Origin: Albifimbria verrucaria
Taxonomy: Eukaryota > Ascomycota > Sordariomycetes > Hypocreales > Stachybotryaceae
Assembly: GCA_020081605.1 (NCBI GenBank)
Contig: JAHREC010000062.1
Span: 3,343,758 to 3,407,757 of the forward strand
Length of the DNA: 64,000 nt
Reading direction: 5' to 3'
This document shows positions 24,901-37,335 of the stretch, piece by piece. The position numbers were made by a program, and so were the translations under genes. The notes beneath the pieces were generated by a model. The model saw only the letters and a program-made list of their open reading frames with translations, did not search any database and was not told where the DNA came from. Positions within the stretch are counted from its first letter, which is position 1; each line of letters starts with the position of its first letter.

Positions 24901-25600
24901 GATCCTTTGCTGGGGCTAGCTAACTATCCGATTTGAAGTAAAGGAGCCGCATAGTCGGTCTCATGGGTGAAGAAGCGGACACATACAAATATAGCAGGAC
25001 AACAAGTTTGTGAACTGTAATCGTGCGGATGCAGCTTTACGATCAACACGATGGGAACCTGCCCTGACCACAGCATGGAGGATATCGACCGGGAGGTAAC
25101 AATTTCATCCAGAACCTGCTGTCAAGCCCGGATGAATCACCACTCTTCAGCAGATATTGCCTTGTTGATCTGCATGAGTGGTTTGGAACGGCTTTTTGCG
25201 CTCATCGGTGAGAAAGCGTCAGCATTAGAGGCAACCAATCGACTCTGCTGCACTGCAACTGGGGTCATGATAGATACTTGTCTTTAGTTCAGACCATTGG
25301 CTTCAAAACAAATTGTAACGGTAGGAGGCAACTTGGGGTGTCTGCGCATCTGGGTAGTATGCTGTCAGGGCTATCCAGGTCTCGAAGCTTGCCGACTTAT
25401 GTTTATTCCCACGTCTTCCCTTTTCATGAATTTCTCTGCTGCAACCAAACCGCCCTGACTGCAAGGGCCAAGTGTCAAATCTGATTGCGAGTTTATGAAC
25501 GATTGCTTGCATCTATGAAAATGGTATTTACAGGTCTAGAAGTTAAATAACTAAGCCAACTTGCAGCCGTGCTCTCAATCCCAGAAGACTCAAGCCTGCG
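21969..25600. other. Mostly gene-free region with a HET scrap
   Basis: A cysteine-containing frame at 22084-22394 (minus) could be a lost 5' part of the transporter, but no junction was found. A plus-strand frame at 25051-25287 has many cysteines and no recognised family. A HET-domain fragment lies at 24296-24520. Nothing else is supported. Confidence 0.45.
24296..24520 (-). pseudogene. HET-domain protein fragment
   Basis: A minus frame contains REEDKAYSLLGI followed by IPPIYGKEL and EEIERT. This is the conserved end of the HET domain (usually R-x-EDxAYSLLGIF-x-x-x-PLIYGEG). The upstream HET core was not found, so this appears to be a leftover. HET proteins act in heterokaryon incompatibility, as the neighbouring NLR genes may do. 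Confidence 0.5.
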
Positions 25601-26558
25601 TCAAAGCAGACCAACCGTTATAATCGTGCACAGCAATACCCCAAATGACGCATGGGTGGTACTTGATGCAGCGACTTCTGTTAAATCAGCCCAAAGAGCA
25701 CTCGCGCTCTGGCCAAAGTAGGAGAGGCTCTTGTCTTCGAGATAGATCGTTTCCATAGCCATCCAGACAGGTGTACCTGTTGCATCTCCGGCTGCCAAGA
25801 TTGGAGCTGCGAGACTCTCGATTCCGCCCGCCGTATTGCGGTAGGTCATGAAAACAGCATAGTCAAGCAAGTTCAGCATCCAAAGGTCGACAGTTTGACC
25901 TGGGACTGTGCTGTTGAGCGTATTCGCCCAGAAAGGAAGATCAGCGGCAAACGATATGCTCAGAGACTTAGCAGCCGAAGCTACACTTTGAGCAACAGCC
26001 TCCCAACCCGGAATGTAGGCGTCCTTCTTAGTTTCCCACTCATCGAGACCCCATGGCTATGTACAATTAGTATCAAACAAGCTGGTTCTTGGCAAAAGCG
26101 GTCTATACCTCAACGTCCATATGTATGCCAGTGAAACGACCATCGGCAGTTGCGACAGTCTGATATTGGGTAATCCAATCGAGTTGAGATTGAAGTGATG
26201 GTGTACCATTGCCAAGGACCCATTCTGGGTTGCCTATCAAAGCCTCGACAATGATATTATAGGTGCGGCACTGGCGTATGAAGCTGTCCCACACGGTAGC
26301 GTCAATATCAGGATTGATTTGCGCAAAAATTCGGTTGACGCTTTTTGTTTGGGCAAAACTAAGGAGTTGCTGGACTTTAGTGGAATCAGATATAATCTCC
26401 GATTCCCATAGCCATGTTGCGATCGCTGGTGTGGTTTGTTGCTCTGAAGAGGTGCTCTGTATACTGCCACTTGATTGCAAATCTATGCGCCGTTGCGGGG
26501 TAGGAGTACACAGGCAGCGTGACGCCAAGCTAACAAGAAAGAAAAATGACCAGTGCAT
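25601..26558 (-). CDS. Secreted TIM-barrel-like protein, glycoside-hydrolase-like
   Basis: The start at 26558 gives a typical signal peptide (MHWSFFFLVSLASRCLC). The mature part has the pattern of a beta/alpha barrel: ATWLWES, RIFAQIN, VEALIGNPEW, then FTGIHMDVEPWGLDEW, where D-x-EPW could hold acidic catalytic residues, and later AVFMTYRNT and AMETIY near the barrel end. A 52-bp intron at 26057-26108 falls right after the D-V-E codons and joins the exons in phase. Total length is about 300 residues. I cannot name the exact family; glycosidase-like function is an inference from fold-like pattern. Confidence 0.7.
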
Positions 26559-27851
26559 GGTTTAGAGAAACCCGTCTCTGCAATATAAAATATGGTACTT
26601 TGAAAGAAATGACACTCAGCATGCTAATCAAGCGAGAGATGGGCGATTTTCAATCTATATGTACACTGTGAATTGAGCACTCATCCGATTTGTCCGATGT
26701 CGATGGGCTGGTGTGGGGCAGTAAACTCAATCAAGTATCAGCCGACAAAATTGATTGGCATCTCGGACAAGACCAAGCGGCTCTCCTCTTAAACTGAGTT
26801 ACTATTGGATCACAAACGAGAATAGGAACAAGAAAAAGAACAGGGGTTGTGTTTCATGCAGTCCTACGGGGCTACTCTTCTATTATTACTTAACACATAA
26901 TCTAAATTAGGAACATGTCGTCTTTTACCCACTGATTTGCAACTTGTCGCTGCCGTCCTAGATTTCCTAGACATAATATTAGGGAGATAAAAAACGGGAA
27001 CATTGTTATTAGTCGAGTGATATTAGTAATCTTTATTTTCAATAAGGAACTTCCCTAAATTGAAATTCAGCTTTGGTTCCATGGAATCTGACTCTGCAAT
27101 AAATACACGAAAGGATATCATTGTACTCACTTGTAGTTAGCCAGAAAATGAGATTAATACCTAGAGGGGCTAGCTAAACTTCCGCAGGAACCTAACTAAT
27201 AAGAATGCTATAAGAAGACGAAGTCTCATGATGCCAAAATTCAGCAGAGGCTATGACCTCTTAACAATAATTAAGGTCGAACTGCTGACAAACGAGGAAC
27301 GAACCATCAGTGAGTTTGAGTTAAAATCTTGGGTAAGTCCAGTTTCACCACCTTGCCAATCTCCACTTTGGAATGGGACCCAAGGCGGAGACCGTTGCTA
27401 CTTTGAGTAGGGACCGATCCTCTGTCACGGCCTGCGATAGAATTCTGCATAAAACCTGGTATTCATAACCGACTTTGTGCAATCGTATCCTATCAAGCCT
27501 ATTCATGGATTCTCGCTTCTAGCCTTAGCAGCAGCAAGGCAGAATCCCACCGGAGAGGAAGCTTCAGTGACAATACCAGTTGCTAGCAGGGGTTGGATAA
27601 TTGTCGTAGCACTTGTGTTTATTGTCAGATATGTCAGTAGTCTGTCTTTTCAATTCGCAATACAATTTCTAAGAACGCAGTGTTTTATTCACTTCCAAGG
27701 ACAGCATGTCTAGTATGTTTCATTATTCATGTATAATGCTCTCGTTGGGAGTGTTCTATTTGTCTTAGGGGAAGTAAGCTATGAATGACTTTTCCCAAAT
27801 TCATGTCGACCTTCGCAAAAATGAAGTGTCCATCAATCGGAAACTGGCTGT
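26559..27851. other. Intergenic, nothing recognised
   Basis: No gene is supported in 1.3 kb. A 78-codon plus frame at 27477-27713 has one hydrophobic stretch but no other support. Confidence 0.5.
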
Positions 27852-30800
27852 CTAAACTCTTCCATCTGCACGGTACGCCCTTGCGAGTTCCTGCTCGGAG
27901 TATATGCGTTCAGGATCCTTCTCATTCAATGTCTCCTTTCGAATTGACACAACGCGTTCCAGTATCTCAATCGCATCTTTGATCCGTCCATCATCGACAT
28001 ATGCCCTTGCGAGGACATGCTCTGTTACGAGTCGGTCATGATCTTTCTCGTTCAGAGTTTCTTTCTCAACCGCCACCACATGTTGGAGGATCGCAATAGC
28101 ATCCTTGGTTCTCCCACTGTTAAGGTATGCCCTAGCAAGTTCATGCTCTGAAGCCAGCCGCTCATGATCCGTCATATCCATTGTCTCGGCCGTCACTGCC
28201 ACCACATGCTCGATTATCCCGATTGCGTCCTCATTCCGTCCGCAGTCAATATATGCCATGGCAAGAGCATGTTCTGATGCTAGACGTTCATCGTCCTTTT
28301 CTTCCAACGTGTCCTTTCGACGTGAAACTACATGCTCGAGTATTTCAATTGCATCCTTGATTTGTGAATTATCAAGATATGCCCTTGCAAGCTCATGTTG
28401 CGAAGTCAACTGCTCCGGGTCCGTCTCGTCAGATATATCTTTCCGAACTGACACTACATGTTCCAGTATGCTAATTGCTTTCTTGATCTGTCGGTTTTCG
28501 ATATAAACACTACCAAGCACTTGCTCTGATGTTAAACGAGATGCATTTTGTTCAGAAAGATGTTTCTGTTTATAGTGACACACCTCCTCATAACATTTCA
28601 TTGCTTCTTTGAATCGACGTTGAGATTCTAGATAATCCCCGACTTGGCTAAATAGATTGTACAGATCATCTGTCTCCGGTTTCTCGTTCTCATAAAGCAC
28701 TCGCAATGCATGCGGAAGATAGTATCCCCATGAATCTCGAGCAGCGTAACTGGTTGAAGACAGGACGTCTCGCAAATGGTGCATGGCATCTTCAATAACT
28801 TGATGTCTTCGGTTCTGTTTCATAACCCATTCTCGCATGGCAAGGTGTACGAGACTGTGCATATCAAAAACATCACTATCCCCTCTGCGAACGAGGAATG
28901 AATATCCGCAAAGGGTGCCAATTGCCCATTCCTGCTCCTCCAGGTCTGTCATGGGTAGTATTGACCGCGGAATCGCTTTCGGCTCGATGCAGGATATGAA
29001 TGATAGTAGAGAGACTGCCAAAGGGTCAGACTTCTCAATCTGATCGAAAGACACTAGCCAGGTTGTTGCCACTGCATTTCGTGAGCCTCGATATCGAGTG
29101 TTGTCCTTGAACTCTCTGCCTAAGATCCTGGCAACATTATTTCCTATTCCTTGTAAGTGTTGTAAATATGCTTGGATCGGTGCCATAGTTTGGTTCAGAT
29201 ATGCTGCAGCCTGCGTAATTGCCAGAGGAAGATAAGCTAATTGCATGAGTAGCTCCTTGACAAGAGTTGTATCGTGAAGCAGTTGCTTTCGAATCAATGA
29301 TTTTTCTAGTAAATGGGATGCCTCTTCTTGTTGCATTCCCTCGATGTCGATAATGTCAACTTGCGCAAATGTTACCCCTATTTGCCGAGATCTGGTGGTT
29401 AGTAAAACCAACCCGTTCTCACTTTCTGGTAAAAACTGGTCTATGCCTGATTCATTCTCGGATCCAAAAACAAGCTCCGGATCGTCAGCATTATCCACAA
29501 TCAACAACCATTTTCCTGCCTCGTTAGAACTTAAGAAGCGGCAAACTAGCTCTTTGAAATTTTCATCATCGTTGCTTCTCTGAAGGCCGAGCTTCTTGGC
29601 GATTTCCACATAGGCCTGCTCAACACTCTCGTTACTGAGAACTGGCACCCAGAAGATCGAATAATCCGGCCGTTTCTCCTTGATGAGATAGGCATAGTAT
29701 AAAGCTATTTGTGTTTTTCCTACTCCGCCGAGTCCAACAAGGGATAATTTGCGGCTGGGTTCCTTGCCGAAAAACTTCGCTTCCAGTGTATTCAATATGG
29801 AGGTACGGCCAGTGAACCGAGAGTTCCTAGTAAGTTGAATATGATAGCATGGTTGGCGAGTTGTGGCTTGGAGACTGTTAGCCGTGTCTGTGGTCGATCA
29901 TCTTTGTACTCACAAGTCAACCCAGAGGTATTCGCAAGCTCTCTATTTTGTTCTTCTGTTTTCCCTGATATTGTAGGTCTTGAAATTGGGCTGCACTCCA
30001 CCTCAGGAGCATCATGACCGCTAGGATTACGTGGCGGTATTTCATGTAAGACTGCCTTGGCATATGAGGCCGCCATTGCTGCTGCATATGGTTGCCATAT
30101 CTTGTTTTTATGCTTGTCGCCGTAGTCACACACCCCTCGGATGACGCTGACTGGTATTCGATTCATAGTCCCTGCAGCCTCCATTTCTAAGCCAATCAGA
30201 CCATACGTATCCCTCAGTTCATTTCTCTTTTGCGCATTCTTTAGTAGTTTGTCGCCCGATCCAATCGGGCCATACCATACCTGAGTGCGTTTCGACTCTG
30301 GCCTTGAATCCGCTCAGCGACTTTTTCAAATTCACTGTCTTGAGCCACATATAAGATGTCGCGGTCCTGACCAGGGTCGGCAAAAGTGCCTGTTGCGTGT
30401 TCCTTGTCACGGATGGCTTCATAATAGGGCAGGAAAATATCGGCGTCGTTTGGTGCCTCAAGTTTAATGCTCCCTATTGCAGCTCGTACAATTGGTTCGG
30501 ACGCACCAAGCGCATGACCTATTCGAAGGGGCTGGAATCCATCTTCAGTCTCCTTGCCGAGGTCATAGGCAATCAGCTCCGCATTATCGCCGTTGGGGAG
30601 AGCAACGAGAACGTCGCCGAGTCGGATATCGCGGGCTGGGCTTTGTGAAAGGTCGGGTAAGCCCGCCGCGACACCCACGAGCAGGCCAAACCATAGGTTG
30701 GGAAAGAATTTCTTTAGCTGACTAGCAAGAGCAGCCGCAGACCCTGTCCCATATTCTTGCCCGGCCGGCAATGTGGCAATGACAATATTATGGCCATATA

Positions 30801-30984
30801 TGCTACCTGCGTGAAATACGTAGTCATCGCCACGGCCCACCAAAAACCGGCCCCGATGTCGTTCGTCCAGTGAGTGCAAGGCAGCCTGAGCCTCAATTTC
30901 CAGAGGAGCAATCCAGGCCACTGCATAGTCACCAGGGTCGAGTTTAAGAGAGCGGTCAGGGTATATTGCTCGCGTTCTAGACAT
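27852..30984 (-). CDS. NLR3: nucleoside-phosphorylase / NB-ARC / TPR protein
   Basis: The N-terminal PNP_UDP-type domain (about 30100-30960) starts with DYAVAWIAPLEIEAQAAL and has the family segment GLEMEAAG near its end. The NB-ARC has Walker A LVGLGGVGKTQIAL, Walker B KWLLIVDNADD, sensor LLTTRSR and LPLAITQAAAYL. Degenerate TPRs of about 42 residues (EHELARAYLDNSQIKDAIEILEHVV type) end the protein. A 47-bp intron at 29867-29913 links head to NB-ARC in phase. The head has one net frameshift near 30310, healed by one base. The apparent start at 31002 is a GTG, so the ATG at 30984 is preferred. In such fungal NLRs the head is thought to be an enzymatic effector released on ligand binding to the TPRs. 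Unlike NLR1 and NLR2, Walker A has no intron. Confidence 0.88.
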
Positions 30985-31521
30985 TTTGGTGCTGAGCGCC
31001 ACATCCCATGAACCCGACAGTAGCGTGTATGGAAGCCATAACTTGTGTGCAAGTCAAGTGACTCCACGTCAGCACGATTACCCTGGCACTAGAGCTCATA
31101 AGTTACAAGACAGTGCTGAGCAGGAACCCCGCACCTGTAACAGGGAGTTTGTTATCCAATAATGATCTAGCAAATCGAGCATGTCCCCTCTGGTTCGAGA
31201 ACCTGCGACACATGGCAGGGTCTAAGATTAGACGAATTCTCGCTATTAATTGGGCATAAGGAAAAGGGCTAATCGCAAAGTTCAGAAGCATTTTTCAGCG
31301 TCGTTATTAGCTAGCCACTTCTATATCTTGGTCTGGCTGTAATTTTGATAGTCATTTGTTGCATTTGTCTCCATCAGCCAATATGACTGCATAAAACACT
31401 GATCTAGACCTCTTGCTTATTGTTTGGTAGATCCTCCACTATCGCTTTACACAAGGTTGTAGACGCTGGATATGGCTACTCTCTGATGTTTCAAATATCA
31501 GATTTCCATTATGCTCGAGAT
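30985..31521. other. Intergenic, presumed NLR3 promoter
   Basis: No gene or repeat is recognised in this 0.5-kb stretch, which lies upstream of NLR3 and downstream of the minus-strand membrane protein. Confidence 0.5.
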
Positions 31522-32805
31522 TCATAGCTTTAAACCCTCAGTTACGTCAGCTAGGCTATTCCAGCAGTCTGTTCGGTATGTCGAGGGTAGTATAGGGTGA
31601 AGATGCTTCTTCCCATATAGGTTGCCATCATTGTCTTGAAAACGGTTCAGTTCCATCATTCCTATTTCTTCTTTCGTAGTGATCTTGTCGTGTTTCGTGT
31701 ATATAGTCTCATTCTTCAAGCTTGAAGAATCCTTGTAAATACCGAACCGTGTTTCGCTGGTCAGAACTGTAGCATTTAAAACAACCCAAGAATGTGTAAA
31801 TTGTATCATCTTATGAAGACCACTTTCTTTCGAGAATAGTTTAGGTAGAGCAGGCAGGCAGAACACCAGCATGACACATGTGACTTCTGCAAAGGCCCAA
31901 ATATAGGCTGGAGATAAGGTATAAGTCATATCACCTTTGTGGTCGACGCCAATAGTCGTGATCAGACGGCCAGTCGCACAAGCAATAGCCAACAGACCGA
32001 TTGAGAATACTGCAGAAACCCCAAATTTCCGTGTCGAAGTCATGTGCAAAGTCCAGATTATCTTTTGTGGAAGTATGAGGATAATAATATCCATTACAAC
32101 GTTAAATGAAGCTTTCGCAAGCCAAAGAGACTTGAAGTGAATGCACTTTCCTGGTATCCATGGTGACCAGATGCTCTCGTGTGGAAGACATGCTATTGAT
32201 GTAGCAATGATACTTGAGATGAATAAAATAGCGTTCAGCACGATCATCAGATAGCTAATCCAGTAGAATGATTGATGAATGCGGTGAGGTGTGAAGATTC
32301 GGACCCACTCTAGCAAGATAGCTGTTTTCGCGAAGAGTAGGATTGCTGCATAGCTTATCGGGAATGCAAAGGTCATATTCTAGATCCGAGTAAGCATATT
32401 TCAATCGACAAGGCCAGAATAATGAGACAGACTAGCATAGCAGCCTCCAGATTCCTGAAGCGCACATTCCATTGATGCATAAAAAGCCAGTTCCGGTCAG
32501 GAAGTCCAGATAGGCCCAGGCCAGGGCAACATAAGCTCCTGATGAGTATTGTTAGGATAGATTATACTTTGCGTGCACGAGATCATACGAGTGCTGCTAG
32601 CCTGAGATCTGACACCAAACTAGTCAGCAGATGAAGGCATACAAGATGTGATCAACGCACAATCCTGAGCTTGGACCTTCTTGAGAAGAAAGACACGTGT
32701 GTATACTCTGCCACAAACTGCCATGGTAGTCATAATCATGCAAATGGTGAATACAGTAATTGATTCGCCATTGCGCGTGGGTGCGCTTTCAAAGATGGGT
32801 GTCAC
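31522..32805 (-). CDS. Rhodopsin-like fungal integral membrane protein
   Basis: This is a seven-helix membrane protein of the fungal rhodopsin-domain (Pth11-related) group, without a CFEM head. Exon 1 from 32805 holds the first helix (ITVFTICMIMTTMAVCGRVY). The last exon (to 31522) holds at least five more, including ILLFAKTAILLEWVRIF, a family-typical segment, and VVMDIIILILPQKIIW. An intron that begins GTCTGT and ends ATCTAG at about 32378 precedes NMTFAFPISY. The middle exon contains HQWNV, also family-typical. Exon borders between 32380 and 32650 are uncertain. The long hydrophilic tail is cytosolic if the topology is usual. Ligand and role are unknown. Confidence 0.75.
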
Positions 32806-35800
32806 ACCTTCTGGGGTCGCAACGCAGGTCCTTCCAAAATTGATTGCTTATCTTGAGGAGACAGCGTAGGGAACCGTAGGATGGCATCAGACATGGTGCT
32901 TGAAGAGCTCAGAGGTTAGTAACGAAGCCGTTGTTGGGGATCAAGGTACGGCCTCATAATGAGTTAACATATACAGTGAGGATTTGACGAGTTCAGCCCC
33001 AGGTAGAATGGCAATGCTGGAATCTTAAAAGAAATGTAGGGATGCGGCGTAGGGCTTGCTATTGCACTGTACTCGGTATAAATAGGGCGTATGACCAATG
33101 TTAGTGAATTAAGTCAGTCGACCAAGCGCGATAGGCCAGGTTCTGTGTACGCTGACAAAAAAACTCTGGAGCCTAAAATAAACCAGGCTGTGACCAAGGC
33201 CTGTATCTCAGCTACACTTTTCACTGTAATGTGCGTCTAGCACCGTCTTGGTAAACGTGGCTTCAGGTAGCATGCTAATCAAGGGCTTTATGGTTTTACA
33301 GAAGGCGCCAGGAAACAAGGCGTCCAATAGTTTTCTCAGTTCAGCATTCAATTGTCTAATAGCAGGCTACGGAGGCTTTCCCTTGATAACAAATGTCCTT
33401 TTGATTATTTCCAGAAGATCCTTCATATGCTCTGGGTGGTTTAAATTGCGAGAGCATTTTCCTATTGAGGAACGCACATATCTGGCAAATATAGTACGGG
33501 ACAAGACAACCTGAAGTGCGATGACAACTGACACATTGACCATTTCAATTGTAAATACCTCCAATCTTTATCATGGCTCTGGCAGGAGGCCTCGCCAGGA
33601 ATCACGTCTTATATTGGTACAGACGACGATCCTATCATTAGAATCCCATGCATGCTATAGTCGAATCGCGAAAGCAGCTGGTACCTTTCGCACGCTTCAT
33701 GTGAATACCACATGAACTTGTCCGCAATTTGAGTTCTAAACGATTGTTGGGCTAATACTAAGTGTTCTAGCCACTTGATGATGCCCTAAGCGATTGTCCC
33801 ACGATGATGACACTGTACATATTTCGGCAGATAATGTATCGATCTTGAACACGCTATTCTCGACTCGGCCAGAGGGCTACATGTTACCTAAAACCTCAGA
33901 AATAGAATCAGCCGCACAGGATCTCCTATTTTTCCTGCTCCACCTCTCTCCACCCCTGACAGGGGTTTGATCAATCAGGGGTTAATGCCTAAAGGGGTTG
34001 TAAAAATTCGGAGGTGAAACTCCGCCGAAGATTCAGCAGGCGTTCCTGAAATTGTACTTTGGAGTCGAGGATTCTTCTCAACTTTCCACTATCGATCTGA
34101 ATATTCCTAACACTTCATGCAACATGGGTTCTGTGTGTTGCTGTATCCGAAAGATTTTGACATAGTCCCACATTATATTCATCGCCAATAAGCTGTCGAG
34201 TCTGCACTGTCGTAGCTGTTAAAATGCTGTCTTGGTTAACCCTGGATCAAACACGAAGAAATGTACCACCTATTCAAGACTCAAAGCCTTATAGGTGGTA
34301 GTACAGGACAGGCGGTGAGTTTTAAATATTATTGGCAAGTAAAAATTAGCTCCATTGCGAGCGGAGTTTGTACTATACCACTTGATAACCTGTAACTATC
34401 CAAAATCTGAAGGTCCTTGTATGTATAGATATCATGAACCATTTCTATGAGAAATTTGAATGCAGTCTTATGCCAGGAAGAATTTAATCCCTAAATACGA
34501 GTTTTTGGGGCTGAAATCCTCAAACTACTCACACAACGGTAGCGTTAGTAGTGCGATATGTTCGAGATTAAATGATCAGACTTAAAGATTGGAGAGAAGT
34601 TGTCGATTGATTAAAAGAGACGTGAAGCCAGTGCTCTTTTATAGAGATCGAATGATCCTTGGATCAGCTATGGCTCTAGCGGAAGTACAAAATGAAGTAA
34701 AGAGCCCAGTTATTCCATTCCAAACGCACGAGCAAATAAATATCGAGGCTTTGTTCGACAGGATATGTATAGTTGCTATAGAGTTTTTAAGCAAGTGATA
34801 GGTTGAATAATACAAGCAAATGGAACATTCACGCTATAACTCTAGTTAGCAAATCAGTTATACCTGATTTGTATAAATTGGTACAGGCAAAATATCTCTG
34901 ATATTTCTTTCATATATAGGAGTCGTGGCTTGAAGGATGATTAAGATAAATATATTATCCAAGCATTATGGGATGAAGCTCCATTACCCGACATGTTCGG
35001 TTTTCGGAAATGATATAACCATTCGGATTTCCGAAACAGGCTGAGTCGATCCCGACAGTAGCACAAGAACAGGCAAAGTAAAGTAAGCCATTATCACCAT
35101 TCATATATTCTCTGCCGCTTTCATTTGACTGTTCATTACCTGGGGTAGCTCATGGTTGCAACTGTCCAAACATGTTTCTGTTGGTGTCAAACATGTTTCT
35201 TTCAAAAAGATCATGAACAAAAACCAAAATAAAATAAATCTAGATATATAAATGAAACTCTGAACTCATGTAATGGATATGCACGGTCTATTAAAGTGTC
35301 CCAACAAATACATCTCCAGTCAACAATTAAAACATTGTTTACACTACTAAAGGTCTCCTTATTAAAGTTCACCTTCTGATCCGTGGTTCTACTTGAGTTG
35401 CGGAAAATGTCCCTTACTGAGACAATTAATCCAGATTGGGATCCCAAATGCTATCAGCTATCATTGGCGTATTACTATCCACTTTGTTATGAATATAATA
35501 AAATTATACTTATACTAACTGGGTCTGAAATGAATTTTAGTATATCGAATACGTTTATCATAATTCCCGAAATGAGTAATTCATTAAAGTTTAGTGATTC
35601 AAACTAATAACACGGGAGGTCTGCCGATCACGAATGCATACTTCGTAAAATTTCTGAATATCTAATCCGACAGATAAATCTAGATCAGTAATAGTTGTCG
35701 TGAATTACTAATTAATGTGAGATGTCACCAGTAGAGGTGGTCAGCTGTAACATGGTTCACTAATCAAAATATCTAAGTTTATGTGTTAGAAGGGCATCTT

Positions 35801-36058
35801 ATAGTGCATTTTTCGTACATTTACCCGGGTAGGCTCTCTCGGGAAGACTCATTGATTCAGATCAGTAATCAAAAGACGAATCTTGGAGCATTTGTAAGCT
35901 CTTGAAATGTATAGAAGTGCGTGCTTCAATAAAGTATAAAGGACACAGCATCTATGCTATTACCCAGTGACGATGCTTTACGGAAACTAATTTCTACCAT
36001 ATCATATTTATTCGTGCCCAAAGTCTGTAACTGCCAAGACGAAAAGTACTGGATCATC
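32806..36058. other. Long gene-poor region
   Basis: In 3.2 kb I find no supported gene. A minus-strand stretch at 33240-33565 reads for two adjoining pieces (NHPEHMKDLLEIIKRTF, then a broken frame) and may be a gene scrap, family unknown. A region near 34850-35000 and 35200-35600 is moderately AT-rich. An upstream in-frame ATG at 35954 precedes the NmrA-like gene. Confidence 0.45.
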
Positions 36059-37155
36059 ATGCCAAATCCATCTCCTTTAGTCTTTGTCGTAGGAGGCACA
36101 GGAGCTCAAGGAATTCCAGTCATTCGGGATCTAGTAAGCGATGGGGCCTATCGCGTGAGATTCTTGACGCGGGATACTTCATCAAATAGAGCCAAGTCTC
36201 TCCTTGCGTTGGGAAATGTGGAGGCTCTGGAAGGAACATTTGCTAGTGAAGAAGATTTGCGGCGAGGTTTTCACGGCGCAACTTATGCTTTCATCAATAT
36301 CGATGGCTTCAACAGCGGCGAGAAGACGGAGATATTTTGGTCCATCAGAGCATACGAGCTCGCTGTTGAAGAGGGAATTCAATTTTTCGTTTTTGGCAAT
36401 CTTGATTACGCTTATAAGAAGGGTGGCTATGATCCGAAGTTTAGGGCTGGTCACTATGACGCTAAAGGCAGAGTTGCTGAATGGATTCTGCAACAAAATA
36501 AGGACACTCTAAAAAGTCAGAAAATGGGCGCAGCGGTTTTCACTACTGGGCCCTATATTTCTATGGCCATTGGCCTTGGCACGCCAATGACTCCAGCAGT
36601 TGAGGATGGCGTGGTGACTTGGAGGGTTCCCTCGGCCAGGGTGCAGTCGCGCATGTGGATTTGGATGACTGTGGTTATTACGTTAGATGGCTCTTTGACA
36701 ACCAGAATGAAGCTAATGGGGCCAATTTGGAAGTTGCAATCGATTTGATTGCTTATGGTGACCTAGCAAGGGCTTTTGAGAAGGTCACTGGCCATCCCGC
36801 ACGATTTATCGACGTTGATCTGGACACTTACTGGACTTCTGGCCCAATGGGCACAGGTAACATCAGCAGTGCTTACAATTCCGACATTTCTGACCCTGCA
36901 GCAATGACTCTGAGACAAAACTTTACAGGTTTCTGGAACATCTGGAAGTATTCAGGGAATAACCAAGGCCTCATCCAACGAGATTTTCAGAAGCTAGACA
37001 GCATTCATCCTAATCGAATCAAATCGGCAGAGGAGTGGTTCCTGCGGGAGGAGGAAAGAGGGATTAAGTTGGGTCTTGGTAGCCTCTGGGAAAGAGTTAA
37101 TAATCTCAAGCCTGTCTTAAAAATAGCCGAGGACGGCCGGAAAGGACGGTTGTAG
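36059..37155 (+). CDS. NmrA-like NAD(P)-binding protein
   Basis: This is an atypical short-chain dehydrogenase of the NmrA/HSCARG type. These proteins bind NAD(P) and often sense redox state or regulate nitrogen genes rather than catalyse. The Rossmann glycine motif is VVGGTGAQG at the start, preceded directly by the chosen ATG at 36059; an ATG at 35954 would add 35 residues of no family likeness. FLTRD after beta-2 fits NADP contact. YDAKGRVAEWI occupies the place of the usual Y-x-x-x-K region. The frame breaks at a CCC run at 36629-36631, and one added base restores GQGAVAHVDLDDCG, typical of the family. No introns are seen. The product would be about 365 residues and probably cytosolic. 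Confidence 0.85.
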
Positions 37156-37335
37156 AGTTTACGAAGACCACAATATGCTTAGCGATTTCATGCATAGAGG
37201 GTAGATAAGACAAATTTAGTCAAAAAGGCTTCTTTTATACTTGTTTCTTCATAAAAGACTAATTTAATAGGTTTATCTAGAACTACATCCGTCTTTCTGT
37301 GCTGGGGATCAACTGTTACTTAAACATCCTTGTCA

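Noticed and set aside
27477..27713. Small membrane protein frame
   Set aside because: Only one hydrophobic stretch, no splice partner and no family features.
33240..33565. Coding-like minus-strand scrap
   Set aside because: Two short pieces in different frames with no recognised family; too weak to call a gene.
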